Positions 1-7,517 are shown, counted from the stretch's first letter. The stretch is DNA of 64,000 bases from an uncultured Thermofilaceae archaeon (GCA_938036345.1 CALHPJ010000001.1:1-64000); one strand, 5' to 3'. Notes: a model not told the origin generated them from the sequence alone. A program made the numbers and translations.

Positions 1-546
1 CCGGTACCTGGCGATGCTGATTACGCGCTCGGGCCTGAACGTCCCCTCAGCGTCGATGTAGAGGGCCTTACCCGACAAACCACCCCGCTCACGCGGAAGC
101 TGAACCATGACAGCGAGCTGGTGGCAAAGCTGAGTCTTACCAGCCCCAAACTCCCCTATGAGCTCTGTAATAGCCTTTGTTTCGATGCCGCCTTCAAGCA
201 AGTCGTCGAGGGCTTTTACCCCGGTTGAAATATAGGCGATGTTCTTCCTTTCCTCGTAAAACTCTCTGGCTGTGACGAAGATTTTCCCGTAGCCGAGTAG
301 TTTCTGGGCTGATCGGATGATGCTCATTGCCCGCTCCTCTGAACCCAGAATCTCGGCAAGGTCATGGGCCGATGCGAAAGCTATGTCTTTCACTGAATAG
401 AAGCCGGCCTGCTTTAACTTCTGAGCCGTAATTTTTCCCACTCCCTCGAGGTCTTCTAGTTCAAGCTCTTCTAAGCCGGCATCTCTCTCGCTTATGCTTT
501 CGAGCTCTTCTTCATCCTCCACAGATGGTCTCTCGCGAGTGCCCAT
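1..546 (-). CDS. radA: DNA repair and recombination protein RadA, 3' end cut by the window
   Basis: Archaeal RecA/Rad51-family recombinase that forms ATP-dependent filaments on single-stranded DNA and drives strand exchange. The visible 182 residues hold an acidic N-terminus, a helix-hairpin-helix DNA-binding domain (about 25-70), the start of the ATPase core with Walker A GEFGAGKT at 131-138, and the [14 protein letters not shown] segment at 161-174. Reading continues off the left edge at position 1, so the Walker B and C-terminal parts are missing from the window only. An A/T box on the minus strand at 576-583 lies about 33 bases before the ATG, so the message is probably leaderless. It is divergent from the dehydratase gene. 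Confidence 0.97.
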   Translation of the reverse strand, partial: MGTRERPSVEDEEELESISERDAGLEELELEDLEGVGKITAQKLKQAGFYSVKDIAFASAHDLAEILGSEERAMSIIRSAQKLLGYGKIFVTAREFYEERKNIAYISTGVKALDDLLEGGIETKAITELIGEFGAGKTQLCHQLAVMVQLPRERGGLSGKALYIDAEGTFRPERVISIARYR

Positions 547-570
547 TAACACCGAACTAGCGTGCGCTCT

Positions 571-641
571 AATGACTTAAAGGTTTCGGACAATTAATGG
601 AGCGAAAGTGAAACATCTAACTGACAGGCAAAACATATATG
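571..641. promoter_or_regulatory. Divergent promoters of radA and the PMDh operon
   Basis: The gap between the two genes holds a minus-strand box cctttaag (583 to 576), about 33 bases before the radA ATG, and a plus-strand box aaacatatat (631-640), about 29 bases before the GTG at 665. Both spacings fit archaeal TATA boxes of leaderless transcripts. Read from sequence only; no start site is mapped. Confidence 0.55.
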
Positions 642-664
642 GCCGGTCTTCAGCGTAAGCGGCA

Positions 665-1849
665 GTGGTAGAGCTAACCAAGGACGAAGAGCGCATCCTT
701 AACGGGGAGAGAGGGGAGTGGCTAGCTAAAGCCATGCAAACCATTGTTAAGGTGGCGGAAGCCCTTGAAGCTGAGAGGCTTGTGGAAATTTCAGGCGCGC
801 ACATCTCGGGTATATCATACAAGAACCTGGGTTTAGAAGGAGTGGACTTCATCGAAGAAATGGCCGGAAGCGGATTAAGGTTCACAGTTCCAACAACGCT
901 TAACCCTGCCGGTTTTGATATAGCCAACTACCGGGACATGGGGGTAAGCGACGAGGTTTATACACTGCAGCTGCGTGTCATTAAGGCCTTTGAATGTATG
1001 GGTGCGCGCGCTATGCTTACGTGCACACCATACCTATACTCGCCTCCAAGATTCGGGGAGCACCTAGCTTGGGCTGAGAGCAACGCCGTACTCTACGCAA
1101 ATAGTGTATTGGGAGCTAGAACGAACCGCGAGGGAGGGCCGCTGGCACTTATGGAGGCTGTTGTGGGTCGGGCACCTTGTACAGGTCTTCACCTCAAAGA
1201 GGAGCGGCTGCCAACGATATCCGTCGACTTGGGCGAAGTTAAGCGAGAGGTGGAAAGAAAAGGCTACTACTCCGTTCTGGGGTACGTAGTAGGAGATTTG
1301 GTTGGATCCGGAGTTCCAGTTGTGCTTAACCCCCCGGCCGGACTGCGTGAGCCGAAACTGCAGAGGTTGTTCCTTTCGGCAGTTGGAGCCTCGAGCTCTG
1401 TGGGTTTACTGTTGATTGAGGGAGTGTCGCCTGAGTTTAAGCAGCCAAGGGGGGTAGAGGTTATACGCCTGGGGGTGGAAGACCTTCGAGAAGCTGTGGA
1501 TAGGTGGAACGCAGAGGAAACCGATGCTATCGTCTTGGGGTGCCCCCATTTATCCCCTAGCGAATTGGCTGAAGTGTGCGCACGTGTAAAGGGCAGACGG
1601 GTCAAGCGCCGGGTAATCCTCTTCACTTCGAGGTCCTGTGTATCCAAAGTGCCTTGGGTGCTTCGGAAGCTTCGGGAATCTGGAGTAGAGGTGTACACTG
1701 ATACGTGCATGGTGGTATGCGACTTGAGAAGAATGGGCATTCTTTCGTGCTCAACAGATTCTGCTAAGGCTGCGTACTACCTGAGTAGTCAGGGCTATGC
1801 CGTTTCCTTGGCTCCTCGAGAGGTTTTAATGAGTAATCTTCTCTCCTAG
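665..1849 (+). CDS. Phosphomevalonate dehydratase large subunit (aconitase X family, DUF521)
   Basis: Large subunit of the AcnX-type iron-sulfur dehydratase. In the modified archaeal mevalonate pathway it converts (R)-mevalonate 5-phosphate to trans-anhydromevalonate 5-phosphate. The 394 residues show the family's layout, with Cys-containing segments LTCTPYL, LGCPHLS and the late TDTCMVVCDL that can supply cluster ligands. The GTG at 665 is the first start after a TATA-like box, and the small subunit follows 20 bases downstream as in characterised PMDh pairs. AcnX proteins can also be proline-related dehydratases, but IPK and GGPP synthase in the same window favour PMDh. Confidence 0.88.
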   Translation: MVELTKDEERILNGERGEWLAKAMQTIVKVAEALEAERLVEISGAHISGISYKNLGLEGVDFIEEMAGSGLRFTVPTTLNPAGFDIANYRDMGVSDEVYTLQLRVIKAFECMGARAMLTCTPYLYSPPRFGEHLAWAESNAVLYANSVLGARTNREGGPLALMEAVVGRAPCTGLHLKEERLPTISVDLGEVKREVERKGYYSVLGYVVGDLVGSGVPVVLNPPAGLREPKLQRLFLSAVGASSSVGLLLIEGVSPEFKQPRGVEVIRLGVEDLREAVDRWNAEETDAIVLGCPHLSPSELAEVCARVKGRRVKRRVILFTSRSCVSKVPWVLRKLRESGVEVYTDTCMVVCDLRRMGILSCSTDSAKAAYYLSSQGYAVSLAPREVLMSNLLS

Positions 1850-1869
1850 CTCGACGCCCATCACTACGG

Positions 1870-2376
1870 GTGCAAACTAACATTAAAGAAGCACCGTTAC
1901 TAGGACAGCTTAGGCGAGTTCAGGTGGAGCAGCTGATCAAGGTGCACGGCAGGGGTTTAGTTGAAGGTAAAGCAATAGCCTCCCTGTTAATCAGCGAAGA
2001 GCCAATTTCTTTCTACGGCGGAGTCGATCCCGATTCAGGCAAGATAGTTGAAAGAGGGCATGAACTCCACGGTGAGAGCGTAGCTGGGCGATTGCTCGTA
2101 TTCCCCTATGGCAAAGGAAGCACGGTGGGGTCATACACACTGCTCAGGCTCGCTAAGAGAGGTAAAGCGCCGGCGGGAATAGTTAATCTGCAAAGCGAGC
2201 CGATAATAATCATTGGCTGCATGCTCGGAGGGATTCCCTTGATGGATAGGCCTTCTCCAAACCCGTTAAAACTAAAAAAGTTGCTACAGGGGAGAACAGC
2301 AAAGATAACTGTTAAGGGGAAGGAAGGTTTACTGGAGGTGTCCCTAGATGTGCGAAGTAAGGAAGGCGATTCTTGA
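1870..2376 (+). CDS. Phosphomevalonate dehydratase small subunit (DUF126 swivel domain)
   Basis: Small subunit partner of the preceding gene, 168 residues, equivalent to the aconitase swivel domain. The segment KGSTVGSYTLLRL near residues 78-90 carries the conserved GSxxGS stretch in which the family places its catalytic serine. The start is GTG, 20 bases after the large-subunit stop, and the 3' end overlaps the UDG gene by 29 bases, so the three genes look like one operon. Function follows from the family and pairing. Confidence 0.87.
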   Translation: MQTNIKEAPLLGQLRRVQVEQLIKVHGRGLVEGKAIASLLISEEPISFYGGVDPDSGKIVERGHELHGESVAGRLLVFPYGKGSTVGSYTLLRLAKRGKAPAGIVNLQSEPIIIIGCMLGGIPLMDRPSPNPLKLKKLLQGRTAKITVKGKEGLLEVSLDVRSKEGDS

Positions 2377-2965
2377 GCGAATAGCAGAGGAGGTGCGCAG
2401 GTGCACTCGCTGCCCCCTCCAAGCATATAGAACTCGCGCGGTACCGGGAGAGGGGAACCCGTGTACCAATGTCGTGTTAGTTGGAGAAGCGCCCGGCTTT
2501 AACGAGGATCTACAGGGGAAACCATTTGTCGGAGCTGCGGGTAACCTGCTAAATGAGCTGCTCAAAGTGGCTGGGCTAAGCAGGCAAGAAGTGTTCATAA
2601 CGAATGTTGTGAAATGCAGACCTCCCGGTAACAGGGACCCTGAGGATTCCGAAATCGCCGCCTGCGAGCCCTACTTGATAGCCCAGCTTAAAGCTATCGA
2701 GCCTAAAATAATTGTAAGCCTGGGAAGGCACAGTACTCGCCTGTTTTTCCGGTTAGCTGGTTTAGATTTTTCCTCTATTATGCAAGTAAGGGGTGAAGTG
2801 AGAAGAGTGGCTTTCAATGGAAGCGAATATCTGCTGCTGCCGACTCTGCACCCTGCTGCGGCACTGTACAACCCACGCTTGAGGGGTTTAGTAGAGGAGG
2901 ATTTTCGCCTCCTCGGTGAACTGAGTGGGAAGGGGAGGGGGCTTGAAAGGTGGCTATATGGATAG
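2348..2965 (+). CDS. Family 4 uracil-DNA glycosylase (4Fe-4S)
   Basis: Removes uracil from DNA, the product of cytosine deamination that is frequent at high temperature. The 205 residues carry the catalytic motif GEAPG (46-50), the HPAA motif of the DNA-binding loop (168-171), and four cysteines (19, 22, 90, 106) placed as the 4Fe-4S ligands of thermophilic UDGs. The length is normal for the family. It overlaps the dehydratase small subunit, so translation may be coupled. The mix of lipid and repair genes in one operon looks like compaction, not a shared pathway. Confidence 0.93.
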   Translation: MCEVRKAILERIAEEVRRCTRCPLQAYRTRAVPGEGNPCTNVVLVGEAPGFNEDLQGKPFVGAAGNLLNELLKVAGLSRQEVFITNVVKCRPPGNRDPEDSEIAACEPYLIAQLKAIEPKIIVSLGRHSTRLFFRLAGLDFSSIMQVRGEVRRVAFNGSEYLLLPTLHPAAALYNPRLRGLVEEDFRLLGELSGKGRGLERWLYG

Positions 2966-3584
2966 CTCGGTTGAAAAAGCCAAAAAGCTAAGAGCGCTTG
3001 TGGAGATGCTAGATGGCTTTAGGGTTGGGCGTGTTACAGACCCTGGCAAAGTTGAACGGCTACTCCGGGAACTAAGCATAAGGCTTCCTTACTCGTGGGA
3101 TGACTTGAGAAGCGATATGGAGGCCATCATCAAGCTTCCAACAACCTCCGAAGATTATGGAAGGATTTCTAAAATGGATAGCATTTCGAAAAAGCTGAGC
3201 TTTATTAACGTGGTACTGCTTATCAGCGCGATCGCAGTTTACATACTCGCCCTCAGGTACAATAGCGCCACTATGTATGCAGCCGCGCTATCCGTTATAG
3301 CTACTTCGCTCGTGCTTGTTTACGTCGCTTACTACTTCAGGGTCTATGCGAACTACAAAATGCTGGCGATTTACGTCGAAAAAGCAGACGAGTTGGAGAA
3401 GCTGGGTGTTAGGATTAAAGCATGCGTCGAATACCTTTTGCGGCTGTTAAAAAGGGAATTAAAAGCATCCGGCTATAGGCTTGAAAGATACAGCTTAAAA
3501 CTATGGCTAGCCGACTACGCGGGTATCCGAGTGATAAAAAAACCCGCGCGTTTTTCCCCCCGTTACGAAGTTTCCCTGGTTTAG
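2958..3584 (+). CDS. Hypothetical protein with two membrane segments
   Basis: I do not recognise the family. I take ATG 2958 over an in-frame start at 2925 because GAAAGGTGG stands 5-10 bases before it and the overlap with the UDG gene shrinks to 8 bases. The 208-residue product has a charged helical N-terminus, two hydrophobic spans (about 81-100 and 104-127) with a short loop, and a basic helical C-terminus near 150-205. This suggests a membrane-anchored protein with both ends in the cytoplasm. It probably ends the operon begun at 665, and its stop abuts the convergent zinc protein. Confidence 0.75.
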   Translation: MDSSVEKAKKLRALVEMLDGFRVGRVTDPGKVERLLRELSIRLPYSWDDLRSDMEAIIKLPTTSEDYGRISKMDSISKKLSFINVVLLISAIAVYILALRYNSATMYAAALSVIATSLVLVYVAYYFRVYANYKMLAIYVEKADELEKLGVRIKACVEYLLRLLKRELKASGYRLERYSLKLWLADYAGIRVIKKPARFSPRYEVSLV

Positions 3585-3895
3585 CCTGGTTCGGCCAACT
3601 TGGACAGGCACTGTAGGCAAACTAAAGCTGCACCGACCTCCTTTGAACAGGAACCGCATACGAGCTTCCCGCATGTGGTGCAGTAGCCTAAGGACAGCCT
3701 CTCGCCGCAGCTTTCGCATATAGTTGCTTCACATATTTCGCACATTCCATTTCTCCAGTGATTGCCGCATACTCTCCTGCCGCATACTTCGCAGGCTCGA
3801 GTTGCTTCTCTTTCACGACAAATCTCACATAAGTTTTTTAACACCTTAATCGTTTGGCTGACTTGCGGTATGGTTAGCAGTTCCCCCCAAGACAT
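3581..3895 (-). CDS. Small protein with about four zinc-binding knuckle sites
   Basis: A 104-residue protein with cysteines at 23, 26, 35, 38, 43, 52, 55, 60, 63, 72, 75, 80, 83, 93 and 96 plus His46. These are 16 potential ligands, enough for four zinc ions, in serial CxxC pairs recalling B-box or double-zinc-ribbon proteins. No catalytic residues are evident, so a scaffold or nucleic-acid role is only a guess. ATG 3895 is preferred because a minus-strand TATA-like box (3921-3935) lies about 31 bases upstream; GTG 3844 is an alternative. With ATG 3895, the first 26 bases overlap the divergent winged-helix gene. Confidence 0.72.
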   Translation of the reverse strand: MSWGELLTIPQVSQTIKVLKNLCEICREREATRACEVCGRRVCGNHWRNGMCEICEATICESCGERLSLGYCTTCGKLVCGSCSKEVGAALVCLQCLSKLAEPG

Positions 3896-3935
3896 TGACT
3901 ACCTGATACTGCTCGCACTCAAATATAAAAATAAG
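3831..3935. promoter_or_regulatory. Interleaved divergent promoters inside overlapping gene starts
   Basis: A plus-strand box aagttttttaac at 3831-3842 sits about 32 bases before ATG 3870 but inside the minus-strand zinc-protein gene. A minus-strand box (plus strand aaatataaaaataag, 3921-3935) sits about 31 bases before ATG 3895 but inside the plus-strand gene. The two leaderless transcripts would overlap head to head by about 26 bases. Confidence 0.5.
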
Positions 3936-4280
3936 CCTGTGGAAAGGAGGCTTCTGCACAAATGGCTATATCGTTTAACATCCAATAATTTAAATTTAAG
4001 AGAAAAGCTAGCCTTCTTCGGGGGATCTCAGCCCTTTTCCCCATTGGTCGAGAGTCGACTTAAAGAGCTGGTAAAGGAGGGATTCGTTAAACCGCTTTAC
4101 ATCGTCGGCCCGCTTTACACTGAACTTTACAGAGATTACTATGTGCTGACCGAAAAGGGAGCGGAGCTTTTATCATCGCAGAGAGAGAAACTGAAGGAGA
4201 TTGAGGATTTAATTAAACGGTGCGCGGGGGATTTGGAACCGGAAACCGGTGAAGGCATTGAGCGCGGCGCTGAGGCTTAG
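3870..4280 (+). CDS. Winged-helix-like hypothetical protein
   Basis: A 136-residue protein starting at ATG 3870, the first ATG after the A/T box at 3831-3842. The reading frame stays open further upstream, but that stretch lies inside the zinc-protein gene and has no promoter. Residues about 60-100 read like recognition-helix and wing sequence with a TEKGAELL stretch typical of PadR/MarR-like winged helices; the C-terminus is an acidic helix. DNA binding is an inference. It overlaps the next gene by 32 bases, so the pair is likely cotranscribed. Confidence 0.72.
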   Translation: MVSSSPQDIDYLILLALKYKNKPVERRLLHKWLYRLTSNNLNLREKLAFFGGSQPFSPLVESRLKELVKEGFVKPLYIVGPLYTELYRDYYVLTEKGAELLSSQREKLKEIEDLIKRCAGDLEPETGEGIERGAEA

Positions 4281-4974
4281 CTTAACAGTTATCGTAGATG
4301 ACCTCCTATCCGAGAGCGGTGTCGAAGCTGGCGCATTCCCGGCGCACGGCATCGGTGCGCTAGTTGAACTCCATCTGGAGGAGGGGAGTAGGATTAGGTT
4401 ACTGCTCGACGGAGGCCCGCGTCCAGATGTACTGGTACATAATGCTGAAGCTCTGCACGTGGACCTGGATAATGTTGACGCAGCAATCGCAATGCTTTGG
4501 AGTTCGCACCATATATACGCTCTTCTTCATTTAACGCGGGACAAGAAGATCGGATCGGTTTACCTTCCTCCATTGCCGAAAACTAGGTGCGATACATTGG
4601 AAAAGTTAACCGGAATTCCGGTGGTTTTAGTGCCTTTCCAGTCGCCGGTCTACAACGAGAGGGCTGCTTTAATTGGGAGCCCCAGAGGCTACGTAGCGTT
4701 TATCGCTTGCTCGGTCTACGGAGTGGATGTCGCGTTGCAGGCCATCGATAGGGCTTTACAGAAGCTGAACGGCAAGCTAGTAAGCATTGTAGGAGGATTC
4801 AACTTAAGCTCTTTCGACGTTTGCGGTTTGAGATTGCTAGTGAAGTTTGCCAGGTCTCGAAAAGCCGACGTGATTCCGCTTCACTCTACCTCTATCGAGG
4901 CACGGGAAAAGATCGCTAAAGCTTTTGAATCGCAAGAACTAGCGGGAGTGGGTACGAGGGTGGTTTACGAGTGA
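4249..4974 (+). CDS. Metallo-beta-lactamase-fold protein that has lost its metal site
   Basis: The 241 residues align by eye with MBL-fold hydrolases of the dihydropterin/RFAP-synthase-like group: an opening VIVDD, then HGIGALVE, LLLDGG, the VLVHNAEALHVDLDNVD segment, and late VGGFNL and VIPLHSTS. Where that family has the metal-binding HxHxDH (usually SHGHxDHTGG) this protein reads LWSSHHIYALLHL (83-95), and the later histidines of the GCSH and GGFH segments are Val156 and Asn185. It should not bind the usual metal pair. GTG 4249 overlaps the upstream gene; the downstream membrane protein overlaps its stop. Confidence 0.72.
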   Translation: MKALSAALRLSLTVIVDDLLSESGVEAGAFPAHGIGALVELHLEEGSRIRLLLDGGPRPDVLVHNAEALHVDLDNVDAAIAMLWSSHHIYALLHLTRDKKIGSVYLPPLPKTRCDTLEKLTGIPVVLVPFQSPVYNERAALIGSPRGYVAFIACSVYGVDVALQAIDRALQKLNGKLVSIVGGFNLSSFDVCGLRLLVKFARSRKADVIPLHSTSIEAREKIAKAFESQELAGVGTRVVYE

Positions 4975-5429
4975 AGCGCACCAGAGAGTTAAGGCACGTC
5001 CTGGTTGCTATCGCAGTGACAGCAGCTATCGCCGGCCTAGCTGTTTTAATTCCTCTCGAAAACTATTTGAGTAAGTACAGGTTCACCGTTTTTTACCCAT
5101 GGTACGCACCTTGGCGCGTGGGCACCGTAATGGTTATCCTGTGGATTGCAGCCTCTCTCCTCTCGTCCGGCAAGCGACCCCTTGCCAACTGGGTTATGCT
5201 GACAAGCGCTGTAGCCGTTGCTGCTGCTTATTATGCAATGGTCTCGATAGAAGTGCAAAATGGCTTAAGGGTGAAGGTTTTACCGTTACTCAACCTGGTT
5301 GAAGCGAATGAAGGGAGTTTCTACAGGCTGGACGTGGCGCAGCTGCTCCTTCTACTTTCCGCCATTCAGTACTACTCTATTTTAAGAACTTCTCCTCGTA
5401 CTCTCTCAAATAAGCGGAGGACTCCTTAA
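4971..5429 (+). CDS. Hypothetical four-span membrane protein
   Basis: A 152-residue protein of unknown family. Hydrophobic spans lie near residues 9-28, 50-65, 72-92 and 118-137, and the termini are basic. The GTG start shares bases with the TGA of the preceding gene (GTGA), which implies translational coupling with the degenerate MBL protein. The 3' end runs 53 bases into the convergent TIP49 gene. Position in the 3870-5429 operon is the only functional hint. Confidence 0.72.
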   Translation: MKRTRELRHVLVAIAVTAAIAGLAVLIPLENYLSKYRFTVFYPWYAPWRVGTVMVILWIAASLLSSGKRPLANWVMLTSAVAVAAAYYAMVSIEVQNGLRVKVLPLLNLVEANEGSFYRLDVAQLLLLLSAIQYYSILRTSPRTLSNKRRTP

Positions 5430-6717
5430 CGCTGACAAACAGTGAAGCGGCGTACCTTACAATTTCAGCTGTTACCACCTTGCTCCCCCTCTCCTCAGCA
5501 ACTATCTTGCTAGGCGTCAGTAGCTGTGCCGCATAGCGGAGGCTGCGCTCAGCTCCTATCTCGGTGAGCTGCTCGAGCGCCTCTTCATCAAGCTCCACTC
5601 CCTCCTCCTTAGCCCTAATGCGTAGCACTTCCCTGATCTCATCCTTGGTGTAGGGTTTAGTCTCTATTATGAGGAGCCTATCTAAGAGGTCGAGGGGGAT
5701 GCCGTGCGGCGACTCGTAATCCGTACCCCTTATCTTCGCAAAGCCTCTATTGCTGGCTAAAATTAGTATTGGCGCAAGCTCGCTTTCCATTGCTCGCGAT
5801 AAAAAGCTGAAGGCCTCTATGTCCAGCATGTGAACGTCGTCTATGAACAAGACGCCCGGCAGCAGCTCTGCTCTACCCTCATCGATCCACCTCTTTACGT
5901 TTTCGTCAACTGCTCTTCGCACCTCCGGCGATATCTCCCTTTCCTCCCCTCCTCCGAATAGCATCGAGAATAAACTCCCGCTGCGCGAGTTCATCAGATC
6001 CAATTCGTGCAGTGTAACAGTGTGTATGAATTCCTTCTCCTTAAGTATTGGGCCGCCAGGGACCTCGACAAGTCTAGAGGAGCTTAAATCGTATTTCCGC
6101 TCAGCTGAGCTGGCCCGCCCCAGCTTGTAAACTCTCCCCGTTTCGGCGTCGATCCAGACGACATCACCCTCTGAAATGCCCTTAGAAAGCATTTCGGAAA
6201 TCACGCTCCCATCCACCGTAAATGTACGTTCTTCGCTGCTGGTCTTCAGCGTAACTAAGCCCTCGACAGGCACCTGCGTCCAAGGGTTGTACGGGTGCTT
6301 GTCAAACCTAATCTCCAACCTTTTAACCATACCCTCGTAAACCCGCCTGTACTCCTTTACCCTGACGCCTAGAGCACTCCTAAGAGCTCTCATCAGCACC
6401 TCCGTCTTTTTAACCTCAGCGCTGTATATTTCTGAGCCGGAGATCGCCACAAATGGGGTATCCTCACCCAGCTCGCGTGCAATTGCTACAGCTAAAGCTG
6501 TTTTCCCGGTACCAGGGGGGCCGGCTAAAAGTACGCCCCGTCCAGCCATTTTTCCAGCCTTAATCATTTGAACAACGATGTAGGCCGCGCGCCTGGCCTC
6601 CACCTGACCCACAAAGCCATCCGCAACCGGCTGGGGTTTCCCATTCCTGACTCCCAACCCCTTAATGTGGGAGTGAGCACCTATGCGCTCAAAACGTCGA
6701 ACTGACAAGGATACCAC
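5377..6717 (-). CDS. TIP49 (RuvB-like, RuvBL1/2) AAA+ ATPase
   Basis: Archaeal homologue of eukaryotic RuvBL1/RuvBL2, AAA+ proteins of chromatin-remodelling and snoRNP-assembly complexes; the archaeal role is not settled. The 446 residues hold the N-terminal TIP49 motif, Walker A GPPGTGKT (66-73), a family-typical beta-rich insertion (about 115-270), Walker B FIDDVHML near 300, sensor-1 ILASNRG, and a C-terminal sensor-2/lid region. Length is normal. It lies 41 bases downstream of hjc on the same strand, so the pair probably forms one operon. Confidence 0.92.
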   Translation of the reverse strand: MVSLSVRRFERIGAHSHIKGLGVRNGKPQPVADGFVGQVEARRAAYIVVQMIKAGKMAGRGVLLAGPPGTGKTALAVAIARELGEDTPFVAISGSEIYSAEVKKTEVLMRALRSALGVRVKEYRRVYEGMVKRLEIRFDKHPYNPWTQVPVEGLVTLKTSSEERTFTVDGSVISEMLSKGISEGDVVWIDAETGRVYKLGRASSAERKYDLSSSRLVEVPGGPILKEKEFIHTVTLHELDLMNSRSGSLFSMLFGGGEEREISPEVRRAVDENVKRWIDEGRAELLPGVLFIDDVHMLDIEAFSFLSRAMESELAPILILASNRGFAKIRGTDYESPHGIPLDLLDRLLIIETKPYTKDEIREVLRIRAKEEGVELDEEALEQLTEIGAERSLRYAAQLLTPSKIVAEERGSKVVTAEIVRYAASLFVSVKESSAYLREYEEKFLK

Positions 6718-6758
6718 CTGGCCCTCCTTTTCCCGCTGTCCAATTTAAAACCTTGTCT

Positions 6759-7166
6759 TCAAAGATCCCAGTCGGATTCATCGTTGCACGTAATTACCAA
6801 ATCGGAGTATTGAAGGGAGTCCTCAACACGCTTAAAGAGCCACTTTCCCTCTCTCGAAAACCAAACGGCGATAACAGCGGTGCGTTTTTCGTATTTTTTG
6901 AACGCGTCCAGGAACCTAAAGAGCTTCGATATTTGCTCAGTACCCACTACCACCTTCGTCTTGCTCGTGGCTTTAACTTCGAACGCTACAATCTCCCCTC
7001 TCGTGTTATCCACCATGAAAACATCCGGTAATGCGACTCGCGAGCCAGGTGACGCCCTCCCGCCGCTAACCGGTATCCTAAATACGTACGCAGAAGCGCG
7101 CATAGATAGCAGCTTAACAAGTCTGCGCTCCGCGTCAAATCCTTTCCGTCTCCATTTAAGGGGCAT
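6759..7166 (-). CDS. hjc: Holliday junction resolvase Hjc
   Basis: Archaeal structure-specific endonuclease that cuts four-way DNA junctions in recombination. The 135-residue protein shows the order KGFDAERRLVKLL, RIPVSGG, PDVFMVD and FEVKA. Glu13, Asp48, Glu63 and Lys65 match the PD-(D/E)xK catalytic set. The A/T box at 7187-7204 lies about 30 bases before the ATG and also faces the plus-strand sRNA. Cotranscription with TIP49 hints at a shared role in recombination or chromatin. Confidence 0.95.
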   Translation of the reverse strand: MPLKWRRKGFDAERRLVKLLSMRASAYVFRIPVSGGRASPGSRVALPDVFMVDNTRGEIVAFEVKATSKTKVVVGTEQISKLFRFLDAFKKYEKRTAVIAVWFSREGKWLFKRVEDSLQYSDLVITCNDESDWDL

Positions 7167-7186
7167 CTCGCGCCTAACCTTCCGAT

Positions 7187-7204
7187 GAAAAGTTAAAAAT
7201 TAAA
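7187..7204. promoter_or_regulatory. Shared A/T-rich promoter between hjc and a C/D sRNA
   Basis: The stretch gaaaagttaaaaattaaa reads as a TATA-like box on both strands. Its centre is about 30 bases from the hjc ATG (7166) on the minus strand and about 27-30 bases from the predicted 5' end of the C/D box sRNA on the plus strand. Confidence 0.5.
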
Positions 7205-7225
7205 GCTTACATCCGGTTGCTAACG

Positions 7226-7290
7226 TGCCCCTGTGATGAAAGTTATGCCGACTGAGCGGTGAGCGTTTCCTGGGGTAGCTGAGCGGGGCA
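7226..7290 (+). ncRNA. C/D box sRNA (2'-O-methylation guide)
   Basis: All four boxes are in the right order: C box GTGATGA (7233-7239), D' CTGA (7252-7255), a degenerate C' GTGAGCG (7259-7265) and D CTGA (7279-7282). The guides are 12 bases (7240-7251) and 13 bases (7266-7278), standard lengths for archaeal sRNAs. TGCCCC (7226-7231) and GGGGCA (7285-7290) form a perfect 6-bp terminal stem. The region between hjc and the 68-residue gene is otherwise empty and has a TATA-like box at the right distance. Such RNAs guide Nop5, L7Ae and fibrillarin. I could not assign the methylated targets. Confidence 0.75.
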
Positions 7291-7310
7291 TTAAGCTGCA
7301 CGCTTCCGTC

Positions 7311-7517
7311 TTAATCGGAGCCCTCTCCGCGCAAAGCTCTAGACAAATTATCAAGGGCTTCTCCAGCGTCTTCTAGTAAAGCAATTACATCTTCAACTTC
7401 CTCCAGCTTGCGAGGCTGCAACTTGGCGAAAGTGCGGAGCAAGTGTATCGCAGAATCAATATGGTCTACTGCCTCCTCTAGGATTTTTCTACTATTGCTT
7501 TCCTTAGGGGATTGCAT
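7311..7517 (-). CDS. Small helical hypothetical protein
   Basis: A 68-residue acidic protein, predicted nearly all helical, with heptad-like leucines from about residue 12 to 63. I recognise no family. ATG 7517 is chosen because the minus-strand A/T box at 7540-7553 is about 29 bases upstream; a longer in-frame reading would run into the peptidase gene. It is divergent from the M28 peptidase and shares its promoter region. Confidence 0.6.
   Translation of the reverse strand: MQSPKESNSRKILEEAVDHIDSAIHLLRTFAKLQPRKLEEVEDVIALLEDAGEALDNLSRALRGEGSD

Noticed and set aside
3762-3869. Upstream extension of the winged-helix gene
   Set aside because: The in-frame extension is Ser/His/Thr-rich, lies antisense to the cysteine knuckles of the zinc protein, and precedes the TATA-like box.
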